A stretch of DNA of 64,000 nt from Lysobacter sp. BMK333-48F3 (lineage in GTDB: Bacteria > Pseudomonadota > Gammaproteobacteria > Xanthomonadales > Xanthomonadaceae): the NCBI RefSeq assembly GCF_019733395.1, contig NZ_JAIHOO010000001.1, forward strand, positions 4,196,847 through 4,260,846. The letters are read 5' to 3'. The position numbers and the translations under genes are program-made. Below, piece after piece: positions 1 to 8,368 of this stretch; position 1 is the stretch's first letter, and each line of letters opens with the position of its first letter. The notes under the pieces are model-generated. The model saw only the letters and a program-made list of their open reading frames with translations. It made no database searches and was not told the origin of the DNA.

Positions 1-58
1 GGGGAGTGGCCATGGGCAAAAGATTACACCGACGGGTTTACTTTCTCAAAAACTACAC

Positions 59-74
59 TACACTGGGCAGTGTA
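59..74. promoter_or_regulatory. Perfect 16-bp palindrome, putative operator
   Basis: The sequence TACACTG-GG-CAGTGTA is a perfect inverted repeat with a 2-bp spacer, 25 bp before the start of the lipoprotein hydrolase gene. Its size and symmetry resemble operators of TetR-family repressors, which often control hydrolase and efflux genes. No regulator gene lies inside the window; a divergent one could sit just left of base 1. The palindrome is seen directly; the operator role is inference. Confidence 0.45.
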
Positions 75-99
75 ATTTTCTGGGTGTCCCGTTCGTCCC

Positions 100-1269
100 A
101 TGCCCCGAGCCATCCGCCTTCGCCGCTTCAGCCTGATCACCGGAGCCTTGATCGTGAGCGCCTGCCTGTTCTCCTCCGTCCGCACCCACCCGCCCCTGGG
201 GCACTACGCCGACTCTCCGCAATTCGCCGGCGGGCGCTTCCGCAACCCGCTGCCGCGCCCGGCGCTTGGCTTCTGGAAGACCCTGCGCCTGATCCGCGAC
301 TCGCTGTGGAACAAGCCCGCCGACGCAGTCCCGGCGGTGGCGCCGCCGGTGCTGGCGCTGACCGCGCAGCAACTGGCCCAGGCGCCCGACCACAGCCTGT
401 TCCGGCTCGGCCATTCGACCCTGCTGGTCAAGCTGCGCGGCGGCTGGTGGATCACCGACCCGGTGTTCGCCGAACGCGCCTCGCCGGTGCAATGGGCCGG
501 GCCCAAGCGCTTCCACGCACCGCCGATCGCGCTGGACGAATTGCCGCCGCTGCGCGGCGTGATCCTGTCGCACGATCACTTCGACCATCTCGACGCGTCC
601 ACCGTGCGTCGTCTCGCCGACACCGCCGGGGTGTTTCTCGCCCCGCTGGGCGTGGGCGATCGCCTGATCGCCTGGGGCGTCGACCCGGCCAAGGTGCGCC
701 AGTTCGACTGGTGGCAGGGCACGACCATCGACGGGGTGCGGTTCATCGCCACGCCGGCGCAGCACTTTTCCGGGCGCGGCCTGTTCGATGGCGACAAGAC
801 CTTGTGGGCGTCGTGGACCATCCTCGACGAGCCCGACTCCGATCGGGCGCCGGGCGGGGCTTCGCTGCGGCTGTTCTTCAGCGGCGACACCGGCTACTTC
901 GACGGCTTCAAGGAGATCGGCCGCCGTTACGGGCCGTTCGACGTGACGATGCTGGAAACCGGCGCCTACGACGCCAACTGGCCGTTCGTGCACATGCAGC
1001 CGGAGCAGACCGTGCAGGCCCACCTCGACCTGCGCGGGCGCTGGCTGCTGCCGATCCATAACGGCACTTTCGATCTGGCGATGCATCCGTGGACCGAGCC
1101 CTTCGAGCGGGTGGCCGCGCTCGCGGCGGAGCAGGGCGTCGCCCTGACCACGCCGCGCATGGGCGAACGCCTCGATCTGCGCGCCCCGCAGGCGATGACG
1201 CCGTGGTGGCGCGATGCCGGCGAGCCCATAGCCGCCGAGGCCGCGGTCCAGCGCACGGTCGCCCTGTGA
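100..1269 (+). CDS. Metallo-beta-lactamase-fold hydrolase, predicted lipoprotein
   Basis: A 389-residue protein of the UlaG/NAPE-PLD-like branch of the metallo-beta-lactamase superfamily. The zinc-binding signature HDHFDHLD is at residues 158-165, and the later metal-ligand aspartate is in SGDTGYF (about 261-267). The N-terminus is a short hydrophobic segment ending in a lipobox-like VSAC with Cys at residue 22, so export and lipid anchoring are likely. Family members cleave phosphodiester or ester bonds; the substrate here is unknown. A palindrome lies directly upstream, and the following small gene starts inside its stop codon. The start chosen is the ATG that gives the signal sequence. Confidence 0.8.
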   Translation: MPRAIRLRRFSLITGALIVSACLFSSVRTHPPLGHYADSPQFAGGRFRNPLPRPALGFWKTLRLIRDSLWNKPADAVPAVAPPVLALTAQQLAQAPDHSLFRLGHSTLLVKLRGGWWITDPVFAERASPVQWAGPKRFHAPPIALDELPPLRGVILSHDHFDHLDASTVRRLADTAGVFLAPLGVGDRLIAWGVDPAKVRQFDWWQGTTIDGVRFIATPAQHFSGRGLFDGDKTLWASWTILDEPDSDRAPGGASLRLFFSGDTGYFDGFKEIGRRYGPFDVTMLETGAYDANWPFVHMQPEQTVQAHLDLRGRWLLPIHNGTFDLAMHPWTEPFERVAALAAEQGVALTTPRMGERLDLRAPQAMTPWWRDAGEPIAAEAAVQRTVAL

Positions 1270-1514
1270 GGCTGCGCCTGCGCGAACGGCTGGACGCCCA
1301 GGCCCGGCGCGGGATCACCGCCGCGCTGTTGCGCGCCGATCTCGGCAGCCGGGTCAACTTCGAACCCGACCTGGAACAGGACGCGCAGATCGTGCGGGTC
1401 GAAAACTGGCTGAGCGTGGCCGAAACGGTCGACGCCATCGCCCGCAGCGGTTATGCGGTGGCGGCGGTGATCGACGCCAGCAACGACGCTCCGCGTTCGG
1501 CCCGCGCGGGCTAG
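1266..1514 (+). CDS. Small heavy-metal-associated-like protein lacking CxxC
   Basis: An 82-residue protein starting at a GTG that overlaps the upstream TGA stop (GTGA), so translation is probably coupled. The central part (leucine-rich helix, then VNFEPDLEQDAQIVRVE, then a helix ending DAIARSGYAV) follows the beta-alpha-beta-beta-alpha-beta pattern of heavy-metal-associated domains. The usual CxxC metal-binding loop is absent, because the equivalent N-terminal position reads LDAQARR. A classical copper-chaperone role is therefore doubtful; it may be a degenerate or regulatory member. Its stop shares the tetramer CTAG with the stop of the convergent membrane-protein gene. The fold assignment rests on pattern only. 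Confidence 0.5.
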   Translation: MRLRLRERLDAQARRGITAALLRADLGSRVNFEPDLEQDAQIVRVENWLSVAETVDAIARSGYAVAAVIDASNDAPRSARAG

Positions 1515-1828
1515 GGCGAGGCGCGGCCTTCTTGCCGGTCGACGAAGAAGTTGTAGATCGGGCCGAACATCAGGGCGATGTACCAGCCGACGGCGTAGCT
1601 CTTGACCAGCCCGAGCAGGACCGCGGACCAGGTCAGCAGTTCGAAGTCCGGCATCGCTGCGGCCAGGACCGAGCGCGCGGCCGGCCAGTCCGGAACGAAC
1701 AGGTGGGCGACCACGCACAGCCCGAACGAGGCCGACAGAAACAGGCTCAGCGCCATGCCCAGCGCTCCGACCGGCAGGCGCGCCGTCGACCCGGCACGGT
1801 CGGGTCTGGAAGCGGAAGTGGCGTTCAT
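1511..1828 (-). CDS. DUF5676-like two-helix membrane protein
   Basis: A 105-residue protein with two hydrophobic segments (roughly residues 20-46 and 65-95) and a conserved-looking end, GWYIALMFGPIYNFF. This resembles the DUF5676 family of small inner-membrane proteins, often found beside metal-handling or efflux genes. No function is established. Its neighbours, a heavy-metal-associated-like gene on one side and an RND pump on the other, fit that setting. Family assignment is from memory of the pattern. Confidence 0.6.
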   Translation of the reverse strand: MNATSASRPDRAGSTARLPVGALGMALSLFLSASFGLCVVAHLFVPDWPAARSVLAAAMPDFELLTWSAVLLGLVKSYAVGWYIALMFGPIYNFFVDRQEGRASP

Positions 1829-2006
1829 CGGCGTGCTCCTTTGCAGCCACGCTTACTACAACACCGGCCGGGCCGGCCCGCGTTGACCTGGATCAAGGCC
1901 GCCGGCCCGGCTGAGGCCGGACCGGCGTGTCCAGAACCGGTGTGTCCAGAATCGGCGGACCGGGTCGGGCCGGCCCATTGCTGCACGCCGCGAGACGGAA
2001 CCGCCG

Positions 2007-5000
2007 TCAGGCCGACGGCGGGTGCTGCTGGGCCGGGTGCGAGGAGTGGTGGCGGAAGCGTTTGGTCAGCCACTCGCCGAGGTCGTCGACCACGGTGAAC
2101 GCCGCCGGGATCACGATCAGGCTGAGCAGGGTCGAGGTGATCAGGCCGCCGATCACCGCGATCGCCATCGGCGCGCGGAAACTCGAGTCGCCGGAGAAGC
2201 CCAGCGCGATCGGCAGCATGCCCGCGCCCATCGCCAGGGTGGTCATGACGATCGGCTGGGCGCGCTTGCGGCAGGCGTCGACCAGCGCGTCGTGCTGGCT
2301 CAGCCCGTGCTCGTCCTCGGCGATCACCGCGTAGTCGACCAGCAGGATCGAGTTCTTGGTGGCGATGCCGATCAGCATCAGCAGGCCGATCAATGCCGGC
2401 AGCGACAGCATGTTCTGGGTCAGCAGCAAAGCGCCGAACGCGCCGCCGGCGCACAGCGGCACCGCGGTCAGGATGGTCAGCGGCATCAGCGCGTGGTTGA
2501 ACAGCAGCAACAGCACCATGTAGATGCAGATCAGGCCCGCCGCCATCGCCAGCAGGAAGCCGACGAACAGCTCGACGAAGACCTCGGCGTCGCCGGTGTT
2601 GAGGAAGCTCACCCCCGGCGGCAACTGCTGGACGCTGGGCAACTGCTGCACTGTTTCCATGACCTCGCCCAGCGGCCGGCCGTTGAGTTCGGCGGTCAGG
2701 GTGACGTTGCGCTGGCGCTGGTAGCGCGAGATCTGCGACGGGCCGCTGCCCAGGCGCACCTCGGCCACCGCCGCCAGCGGCACCGGGCCGTAACGGCCGG
2801 GCACGCGCAACTGGCCGATCAGCGCCGGGTTGGCCAGGGTGGTTTCGGCGAAGCCGACCCGGATCGGAATCTGCCGGTCGGGCAGGTTGAGCTTGGCCAG
2901 GCGCTGCTCGTAGTCGCCGGCGGTGGCGATGCGCGCGGCCTCGGCGATGTCGGCGGTGGCGACGCCCAGGTCGGCGGCGCGGGCCGGGTTCGGCACGATC
3001 TGGATCTCCGGGCGCAGCAGCGAGGCCGAGGAGGTGATGCTGCCCAGGCCGGGGATGCCGCGCAGGTCGCGTTCCAGCGCGATCGAGGCCTCCTGCAGAT
3101 GCTGCGGGTCGTCGCCGGACAGCACCAGCTGCAGCAGGTTGCCCGGTTCGGAGCTGACGTAGCTAACCCGCACCCCGGGCAGGTCGGCCAGGCGCTCGCG
3201 CGCGTCGCGCTCGAGCGCGCGTTGGTCGCGCTCGCGATCGTCGGCCACGCCCCAGTCCAGCACCAGGGTGGCCTTGCGCACGTCGGCCACGCCGGTGGTC
3301 GACGGGTCGCCCAGGTCGAGCACGCTGCCGATCGCGGTGTAGACCTGCTTGAGCTCGGGGATGTCCTTGAGCAGCAGGCGCGCGCGCTCGGCCAGCGCTT
3401 CGGTCTCCTCCAGGCGCGTGCCCGGCGGCAGTTCCAGGCTGAGGTTGCTGCGGCCCAGGTCGGACTGCGGGATGAAGGTGGCCGGGATCAGCGGCACCAG
3501 CGCCAGCGAGGCGACGAACAGGCCGGTGGCGATCCACAGCGTGCGCGCGCGATGGCGCAGCGCCGCGTCGACCCAGCCCAGGTACCAGCGCATCAACCGC
3601 GAATCGGCGGGCTCCTCGCCATGCGGCTTGAGCAGGTAGGCGGCCATCATCGGGGTCAGCAGGCGCGCCACCAACAGCGAGAACAACACCGCCGTGGCCG
3701 CGGTCCAGCCGAACTCGCGGAAGAACTTGCCGGCGATGCCGGGCATGAACGCCACCGGCACGAATACCGCGGCCAGGGTCAGCGAGGTCGCGATCACCGC
3801 GTTGCCGATTTCGCCGGCCGCCTCGCGTGCGGCCTCGATCGGCGGCTTGCCCATGCGCAGGTGGCGGACGATGTTCTCGATCTCGACGATCGCGTCGTCG
3901 ACCAGGATGCCCACCACCACCGACAGCGCCAGCAGGGTGATCAGGTTGAGGGTGAAGCCGAACCAGTACATCACCGCGAAGGTCGGAATGATCGACAGCG
4001 GCAAGGCCAGCGCCGAGACCCAGGTCGCGCGCCAGTTGCGCAGGAACGCGAACACCACCAGCAGGGCCAGCAGCGCGCCTTCCCACAGCATGGTCATCGA
4101 CGAGTCGTAGGAGCGGTGGGTCTCGTCGATGGCGGTGGTGACCAGGCGGAAATCGATGCCCGGATGCTGGGCCTTCAGTTGGTCCAGCGCCTTGTGCACG
4201 CCGGCCTCGACCTCGACCTCGCTGGAACCGCGGGTGCGCGACATCGAGAACGCGACCACGTCGCGGCCGTCCAGCAAGGCCGCCTCATTGGGGTCGGCCG
4301 CGGCATCGCTGACCTTGGCCAGCGCCGACAGCCGCACCGAACGCCCGTCGGGCAGGCTGATCGAATAGTCGCGCAGCGCCTGGGCGTTGCCGACCGTGCC
4401 CAGGGTGCGGATGGTCTGCTGGGCGCCGTCCAGTTCGGCCTTGCCGCCGGCGCGCTCGACCTGGATCGCCGCCAGCTGGTGCGACACCGCACCGGCGGTG
4501 ACGCCATAGGCGAGCAGGGCGTTCGGGTCCAGGTCGACCCGCACCTGGCGCTGCACGCCGCCGACCCGGGTGACCCGGGCCACGCCGGGCACGCCGTACA
4601 CCGCCCGGGTGACCTCGCGGTCGACGAACCAGCTGGCCTCGTCGGCGCTCATCTGCGGCGCGACCAGGGCATAGGTCATCAGCGAGCCGCCGATGTCGAC
4701 CTTGGAAATCACCGGCTCCTGGATGTCCTGCGGCAGGTCGGTGCGGATCCGGGTGACCGCGTCGCGGGTATCGTCCAGCGCGGTCGCCAGGTCGGCCTCC
4801 AGGAAGAACTCGATCTGGGTCGTGCTGACGCCCTCGCTGACGGTCGACATCACCCGCTTGACGTTGGTCACCGTGGCGACCGAATCCTCGATCTTGCGCG
4901 TGACCTCGGCTTCCAACTGGCTCGGCGACGCGCCCGGCTGGGTCACCGTCACCGTGGTCATCGGAAAGGCGATGTCCGGGAAGCGCGCGACCGGCAACTG

Positions 5001-5090
5001 GTGGAAGCCCCACAGCCCGGCCACGCACAGCACGAAGAACACCATCACCGCCGGCAATGGCCGGCGGATCGCCCATGCGGAGAAATTCAT
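2007..5090 (-). CDS. RND efflux transporter, inner-membrane permease
   Basis: A 1027-residue permease, the normal length for AcrB/MexF-type RND proteins. It begins MNFSAWAIRRPLPAVMVFF, as the family does, followed by the large periplasmic loop, the first six-helix bundle with the proton-relay region (GILVDDAIVEIENIV), a second periplasmic loop and the last helices. It would export drugs or other hydrophobic compounds using the proton gradient, with the adaptor encoded immediately upstream (ATGA overlap). It looks more like the multidrug HAE1 branch than the metal-exporting CusA branch, since no methionine-rich pore was noticed. No outer-membrane channel gene is adjacent. The ATG at 5090 is chosen because longer upstream reading is shadow of the adaptor gene. 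Confidence 0.93.
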   Translation of the reverse strand: MNFSAWAIRRPLPAVMVFFVLCVAGLWGFHQLPVARFPDIAFPMTTVTVTQPGASPSQLEAEVTRKIEDSVATVTNVKRVMSTVSEGVSTTQIEFFLEADLATALDDTRDAVTRIRTDLPQDIQEPVISKVDIGGSLMTYALVAPQMSADEASWFVDREVTRAVYGVPGVARVTRVGGVQRQVRVDLDPNALLAYGVTAGAVSHQLAAIQVERAGGKAELDGAQQTIRTLGTVGNAQALRDYSISLPDGRSVRLSALAKVSDAAADPNEAALLDGRDVVAFSMSRTRGSSEVEVEAGVHKALDQLKAQHPGIDFRLVTTAIDETHRSYDSSMTMLWEGALLALLVVFAFLRNWRATWVSALALPLSIIPTFAVMYWFGFTLNLITLLALSVVVGILVDDAIVEIENIVRHLRMGKPPIEAAREAAGEIGNAVIATSLTLAAVFVPVAFMPGIAGKFFREFGWTAATAVLFSLLVARLLTPMMAAYLLKPHGEEPADSRLMRWYLGWVDAALRHRARTLWIATGLFVASLALVPLIPATFIPQSDLGRSNLSLELPPGTRLEETEALAERARLLLKDIPELKQVYTAIGSVLDLGDPSTTGVADVRKATLVLDWGVADDRERDQRALERDARERLADLPGVRVSYVSSEPGNLLQLVLSGDDPQHLQEASIALERDLRGIPGLGSITSSASLLRPEIQIVPNPARAADLGVATADIAEAARIATAGDYEQRLAKLNLPDRQIPIRVGFAETTLANPALIGQLRVPGRYGPVPLAAVAEVRLGSGPSQISRYQRQRNVTLTAELNGRPLGEVMETVQQLPSVQQLPPGVSFLNTGDAEVFVELFVGFLLAMAAGLICIYMVLLLLFNHALMPLTILTAVPLCAGGAFGALLLTQNMLSLPALIGLLMLIGIATKNSILLVDYAVIAEDEHGLSQHDALVDACRKRAQPIVMTTLAMGAGMLPIALGFSGDSSFRAPMAIAVIGGLITSTLLSLIVIPAAFTVVDDLGEWLTKRFRHHSSHPAQQHPPSA

Positions 5091-6193
5091 GGCGTCGCGC
5101 TCTCCTTGGTCGTCGCCGTTGCCGCGACCACGCGCACCCGATCGCCGTCGCCGAGGAAGCCGGCGCCCTGCGCGACCACGCGCTCGCCGTCCTTCAATCC
5201 CTGGACGATCTCGACCATGCCCTGCGCGGTCTGGCCGGTGCGCACCCGCCGGCGCTGCACCGATTGCGCGTCCTTGAGGGTGAACACGTAACTGTGGCCG
5301 TCGCGCTGCACCACCGCGGCGCTGGGCACCATCAGGGCGCGGCCGTCGCCGGTGACGATGCGGCCTTCCAGGTACACGCCTTGCTTCAGCGCCCCGGGCT
5401 CGGGCAGGTCGGCGTAGACGGTGCCGGTGCGGGTCTGGCCGTCGACGCCCGGGCTGACCGCGCGGATCCGACCGGCGATGGCCTGGCCGGCGTGCGTCAG
5501 TTCGACCGTGTTGCCGACCGCGACCAGCGACAGCTGATCCTCGGGCAGTTCGGCGCGCCACTCCAGGCGCCCGTCGCGGATCAAACGCAACAATTCGTTG
5601 CCGGCCGCCACTACCTGGCCGGGTTGGACCAGGCGCTTGGAGATCACCCCGTCGGCCGGCGCGCGCAGCTCGGCGAAGTCGCGCCGCAACCGGGCCGCGT
5701 CGCGCCCGGCCCGTGCGGTCGCGGCCTGCGCCTCGGCCTGCACCCGGGTGGCGTGCAGTTCGTCCAGATTGCCGGCGCTGATCAACTGCTGCGTGGCCAG
5801 CTTGGCGCCGCGCTCGTAGCTGACCTGGGCCAGCGACAGCGAAGCCTGTGCCTGGCGCAGCGAGGCCTCGGCCTGGGCCAGTTCGCTGTCCAGGGTGCGG
5901 TGGTCCAGGGTCAGCAGCACCTGACCCTTGAGCACGCTCTGGCCGACGTCGACGTTGAGCGCGGTCACCCGCTGGCCGCTGAGCTCCACGCCCAGCTGCA
6001 TTTCCTCGAACGCCGACACCGGCCCGGACACCAGCACGCTGCGCGCCAGCGGCCGCAGCTGCGCCGGCGCCAGCGACACCGGCAAGCCGGCCGAGGTTTT
6101 AGCCGCGGCTTCGTCTTCCTTGGCGCCTCCGCACGCCGCCAGGGACAAACCGAGCAGAACAGGGACTAGCCAACGCCGGGGGCGTGCACGCAT
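5087..6193 (-). CDS. RND efflux adaptor (membrane fusion protein), lipoprotein
   Basis: A 368-residue periplasmic adaptor of the HlyD/AcrA type. The N-terminal signal ends in a lipobox (LSLAAC), so it is probably lipid-anchored. The order of parts is typical: a lipoyl half (VTALNVDVGQSVLKGQVLL), an alpha-helical hairpin rich in Ala and Gln (about residues 100-180), the second lipoyl half (RAPADGVISKRLV) and beta-barrel domains. It connects the inner-membrane permease encoded next (4-bp ATGA overlap) to an outer-membrane channel encoded elsewhere. First gene of a two-gene operon. Confidence 0.92.
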   Translation of the reverse strand: MRARPRRWLVPVLLGLSLAACGGAKEDEAAAKTSAGLPVSLAPAQLRPLARSVLVSGPVSAFEEMQLGVELSGQRVTALNVDVGQSVLKGQVLLTLDHRTLDSELAQAEASLRQAQASLSLAQVSYERGAKLATQQLISAGNLDELHATRVQAEAQAATARAGRDAARLRRDFAELRAPADGVISKRLVQPGQVVAAGNELLRLIRDGRLEWRAELPEDQLSLVAVGNTVELTHAGQAIAGRIRAVSPGVDGQTRTGTVYADLPEPGALKQGVYLEGRIVTGDGRALMVPSAAVVQRDGHSYVFTLKDAQSVQRRRVRTGQTAQGMVEIVQGLKDGERVVAQGAGFLGDGDRVRVVAATATTKESATP

Positions 6194-6684
6194 GGGGATT
6201 CCGTAAGGGCAGGGGAAACGGGGGCGCGCGGCAGCGCAGCCTTCGTCGTGCGGACCGGTCGGCGGCTGCGATCTCTGCGCGCATCGCGACCAACGTAGGC
6301 AGACGAGTTTAAGAAGGGATTAACGAGGCGCCCGGCCGGCCCGCGGCGCGAACGATACGGCTGCGGCGAGTCGGTGGGGAAGGGAGCGGGGGAGTCGGCG
6401 GGCGTTCCGGCCAGCGGCGCGAGAGCGCAGTGACGACAGGATGGCGGCATGGCCGCAACGGCGCGGGCTCCCGAATCAACGAGCCGGATGCGCCTCGCCT
6501 CGGGGCGCCTTGCTTCGGCTTGCCGCCGTTCCACGGCAGGGAGCCCTCTCCCTGGATGCGCCATTGCGCCACTTTCGTTGCTCGATCTCGGTAATGATAG
6601 GCGAAATCCGGCGAGGCGCCAGTTGCTCTCGAACCCGCCGTCGCGGCGCGGCCGCGTCCCGACCCTTTTGTCCAGGAACCTGCG
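6194..6684. other. Intergenic region between divergent efflux and RidA-like genes
   Basis: About 490 bases separate the efflux adaptor gene (leftward) from the RidA-like gene (rightward). I see no convincing gene: the open frames here lack ribosome sites and recognisable protein features. The region should hold both promoters, but no clear -35/-10 pair or operator was identified. It carries two GGGNAGGG octamers on the + strand (6207-6214 and 6377-6384), discussed with the dif site. Confidence 0.5.
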
Positions 6685-7071
6685 ATGCCACTGATCGCCC
6701 ACGATCCCCCGGAACTGTTTCCGCCCTACCGCGGCTATGTCCACGCCATGGAAGTGGCGGGCGGCACGCGGCTGCTGTTCATCAGCGGCCTCAACGCCTT
6801 CGAGGCCGACGGCAGCACCATGCCCGAGTCGTTCGAGGACCAGGCGCAACTGATCTGGAAACATATCAAGACCATCCTCGCCGCCGCCGGACTGGGCATC
6901 GACAACCTGGTATCGCTGCGTACCTATCTGGCCGACCCCAAGTTCGACCAGGCCAACGCCCGCATTCGCGCCGAACAACTGGGATCGCATCGGGTCTCCT
7001 CGACGGTGGTCTGCTGCACGCTGCTGGAACCGAACTGGAAGCTGGAAGTGGAGGCGGTGGCGGCGGGTTGA
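6685..7071 (+). CDS. RidA-family protein
   Basis: A 128-residue protein of the RidA/YjgF/UK114 family, with the usual length and the patterns LLFISGLNAF and a C-terminal KLEVEAVA. Classical RidA enzymes hydrolyse reactive imines and need an arginine in the motif RSxVEV. The matching position here reads VSSTVV, so that arginine appears to be replaced by serine. The protein therefore probably belongs to a Rid subgroup without standard imine deaminase activity. An AGGA ribosome site lies about 8 bases before the ATG. It stands alone, facing an epoxide-hydrolase-like gene. Confidence 0.85.
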   Translation: MPLIAHDPPELFPPYRGYVHAMEVAGGTRLLFISGLNAFEADGSTMPESFEDQAQLIWKHIKTILAAAGLGIDNLVSLRTYLADPKFDQANARIRAEQLGSHRVSSTVVCCTLLEPNWKLEVEAVAAG

Positions 7072-7175
7072 AGCCGGCCAACGCGCATCGCCGCCGCCGG
7101 TCCTCTGGCCGGAGAACGCCGGCGGGCGAGACCGCCCGCGATCGTTCGCCGCGTATGTTGCGGCACAGCGCCGGG

Positions 7176-8108
7176 TTATGAGCGCTGCCGCGCCGGCCCT
7201 GCGTCCTTATGTCGCGGAAGCGACTCCAGGAAACCGCGCGTCAGCGCCACCGCGCGATCCAGATGGGTTTCCAGCAGCCAGTGCCCGCCGTCGTCGAACA
7301 GATGCAACTGCGCCTGCGGCAGGTCGCGCAGGTAAGCCCGCGCCGCGGCCTCCGGCATATAGCCGTCGCGCGGTCCCCACAGGATCAGGGTCGGCGGCGC
7401 CTGCTCGCGCAGATACGCCTGGTAGCGCGGGAACCATTCCAGGTTCTCCTTCAAGCCTTCCATCAGTGCCACCGCGATATCGGCGCGTGCGGGCGTGGTC
7501 AGCGCCCAATGCAGGGTCCATAGATCGGGACTCATCCGCGGCTCGAGATCGGCGACGACCCCGTTGAGGAATTCGTCGCGATAGCCTTGCTCGCTGACCG
7601 CATCGGTCAGCGCCTTGCCGGTCGCGTCGGTCGGATGCGCGAAATGACGCAGCAAGCCTTGGTACTGGGGCCCGAGCGTATCGGCGTAGATGTCGCCGTT
7701 CTGCACGATCAGGCCGGCGACCTTGTCCGGCGCCTGGATCGCCAGGCGCAAGCCGATTTGCGAGCCGTAGTCGTGCAGATAGAGCACGTAGCGCTGCAGT
7801 CCGAGCCGCTCGGCGAACGCGGCCAGGAAGCGGGCATAGCCGGCGAAGCCGTAATCGAAATCGTCCGGCGTGTCGCTGTAGCCGAAACCGGGGAAATCCG
7901 GCGCGATCAGCCGCCAGCGATCGGCCAGCGCCGGCATGAAGTTGCGGAACTCGAACGAGGAGCAGGGATAGCCGTGCGGCAACAACAGCACGGGGGCGTC
8001 GGCCGGGCCGGCCTCGCGGTAGAAGGCCTCGCAACCGTCGACGACGATGCGGCGATGGCGGACGGCGTCGCTGCTGCGTGGTATCGGCGATGCGATCGGC
8101 GCGTTCAT
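7176..8108 (-). CDS. Alpha/beta hydrolase, epoxide hydrolase / haloalkane dehalogenase type
   Basis: A 310-residue cytosolic alpha/beta-hydrolase. The oxyanion-hole motif HGYP is at residues 45-48. The nucleophile is an aspartate (D113 in LHDYGSQIG), as in epoxide hydrolases and haloalkane dehalogenases rather than esterases. The acid is probably D248 (GPRDGYMPE) and the base H276 (GGHWLLETH). A cap domain lies between about 140 and 225. Substrate unknown; choosing between the two activities needs the halide- or epoxide-binding residues of the cap. Confidence 0.85.
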   Translation of the reverse strand: MNAPIASPIPRSSDAVRHRRIVVDGCEAFYREAGPADAPVLLLPHGYPCSSFEFRNFMPALADRWRLIAPDFPGFGYSDTPDDFDYGFAGYARFLAAFAERLGLQRYVLYLHDYGSQIGLRLAIQAPDKVAGLIVQNGDIYADTLGPQYQGLLRHFAHPTDATGKALTDAVSEQGYRDEFLNGVVADLEPRMSPDLWTLHWALTTPARADIAVALMEGLKENLEWFPRYQAYLREQAPPTLILWGPRDGYMPEAAARAYLRDLPQAQLHLFDDGGHWLLETHLDRAVALTRGFLESLPRHKDAGPARQRS

Positions 8109-8368
8109 GCGTTGGCTCCGGTCCTGGCGGGCTTGGGTCCATTTACCCGGTGGCGTTGTTGTTCGCGCGTGAGCGCTGCGCCGGCGCCGTACACGCTGCG
8201 CTTACCTTTCGCGGCCAATCCGGTCGGCAACCCGCGCGACCGCCGTGATTCGGCAGTCATCGGATTCGCGACGCTTGCGCTGCCTCCCAATCCTGGGGAA
8301 TACCCTAGGTGCAATTCGCCTCGCGCCGCTGTTAGCGTGTGACGAACGACCGAATTCACGGGGCCGAC

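Noticed and set aside
2007..5561. Longer reading of the RND permease starting at 5561
   Set aside because: Residues before the ATG at 5090 are the antisense-like shadow of the adaptor gene; the family start MNFSAWAIRRP lies at 5090.
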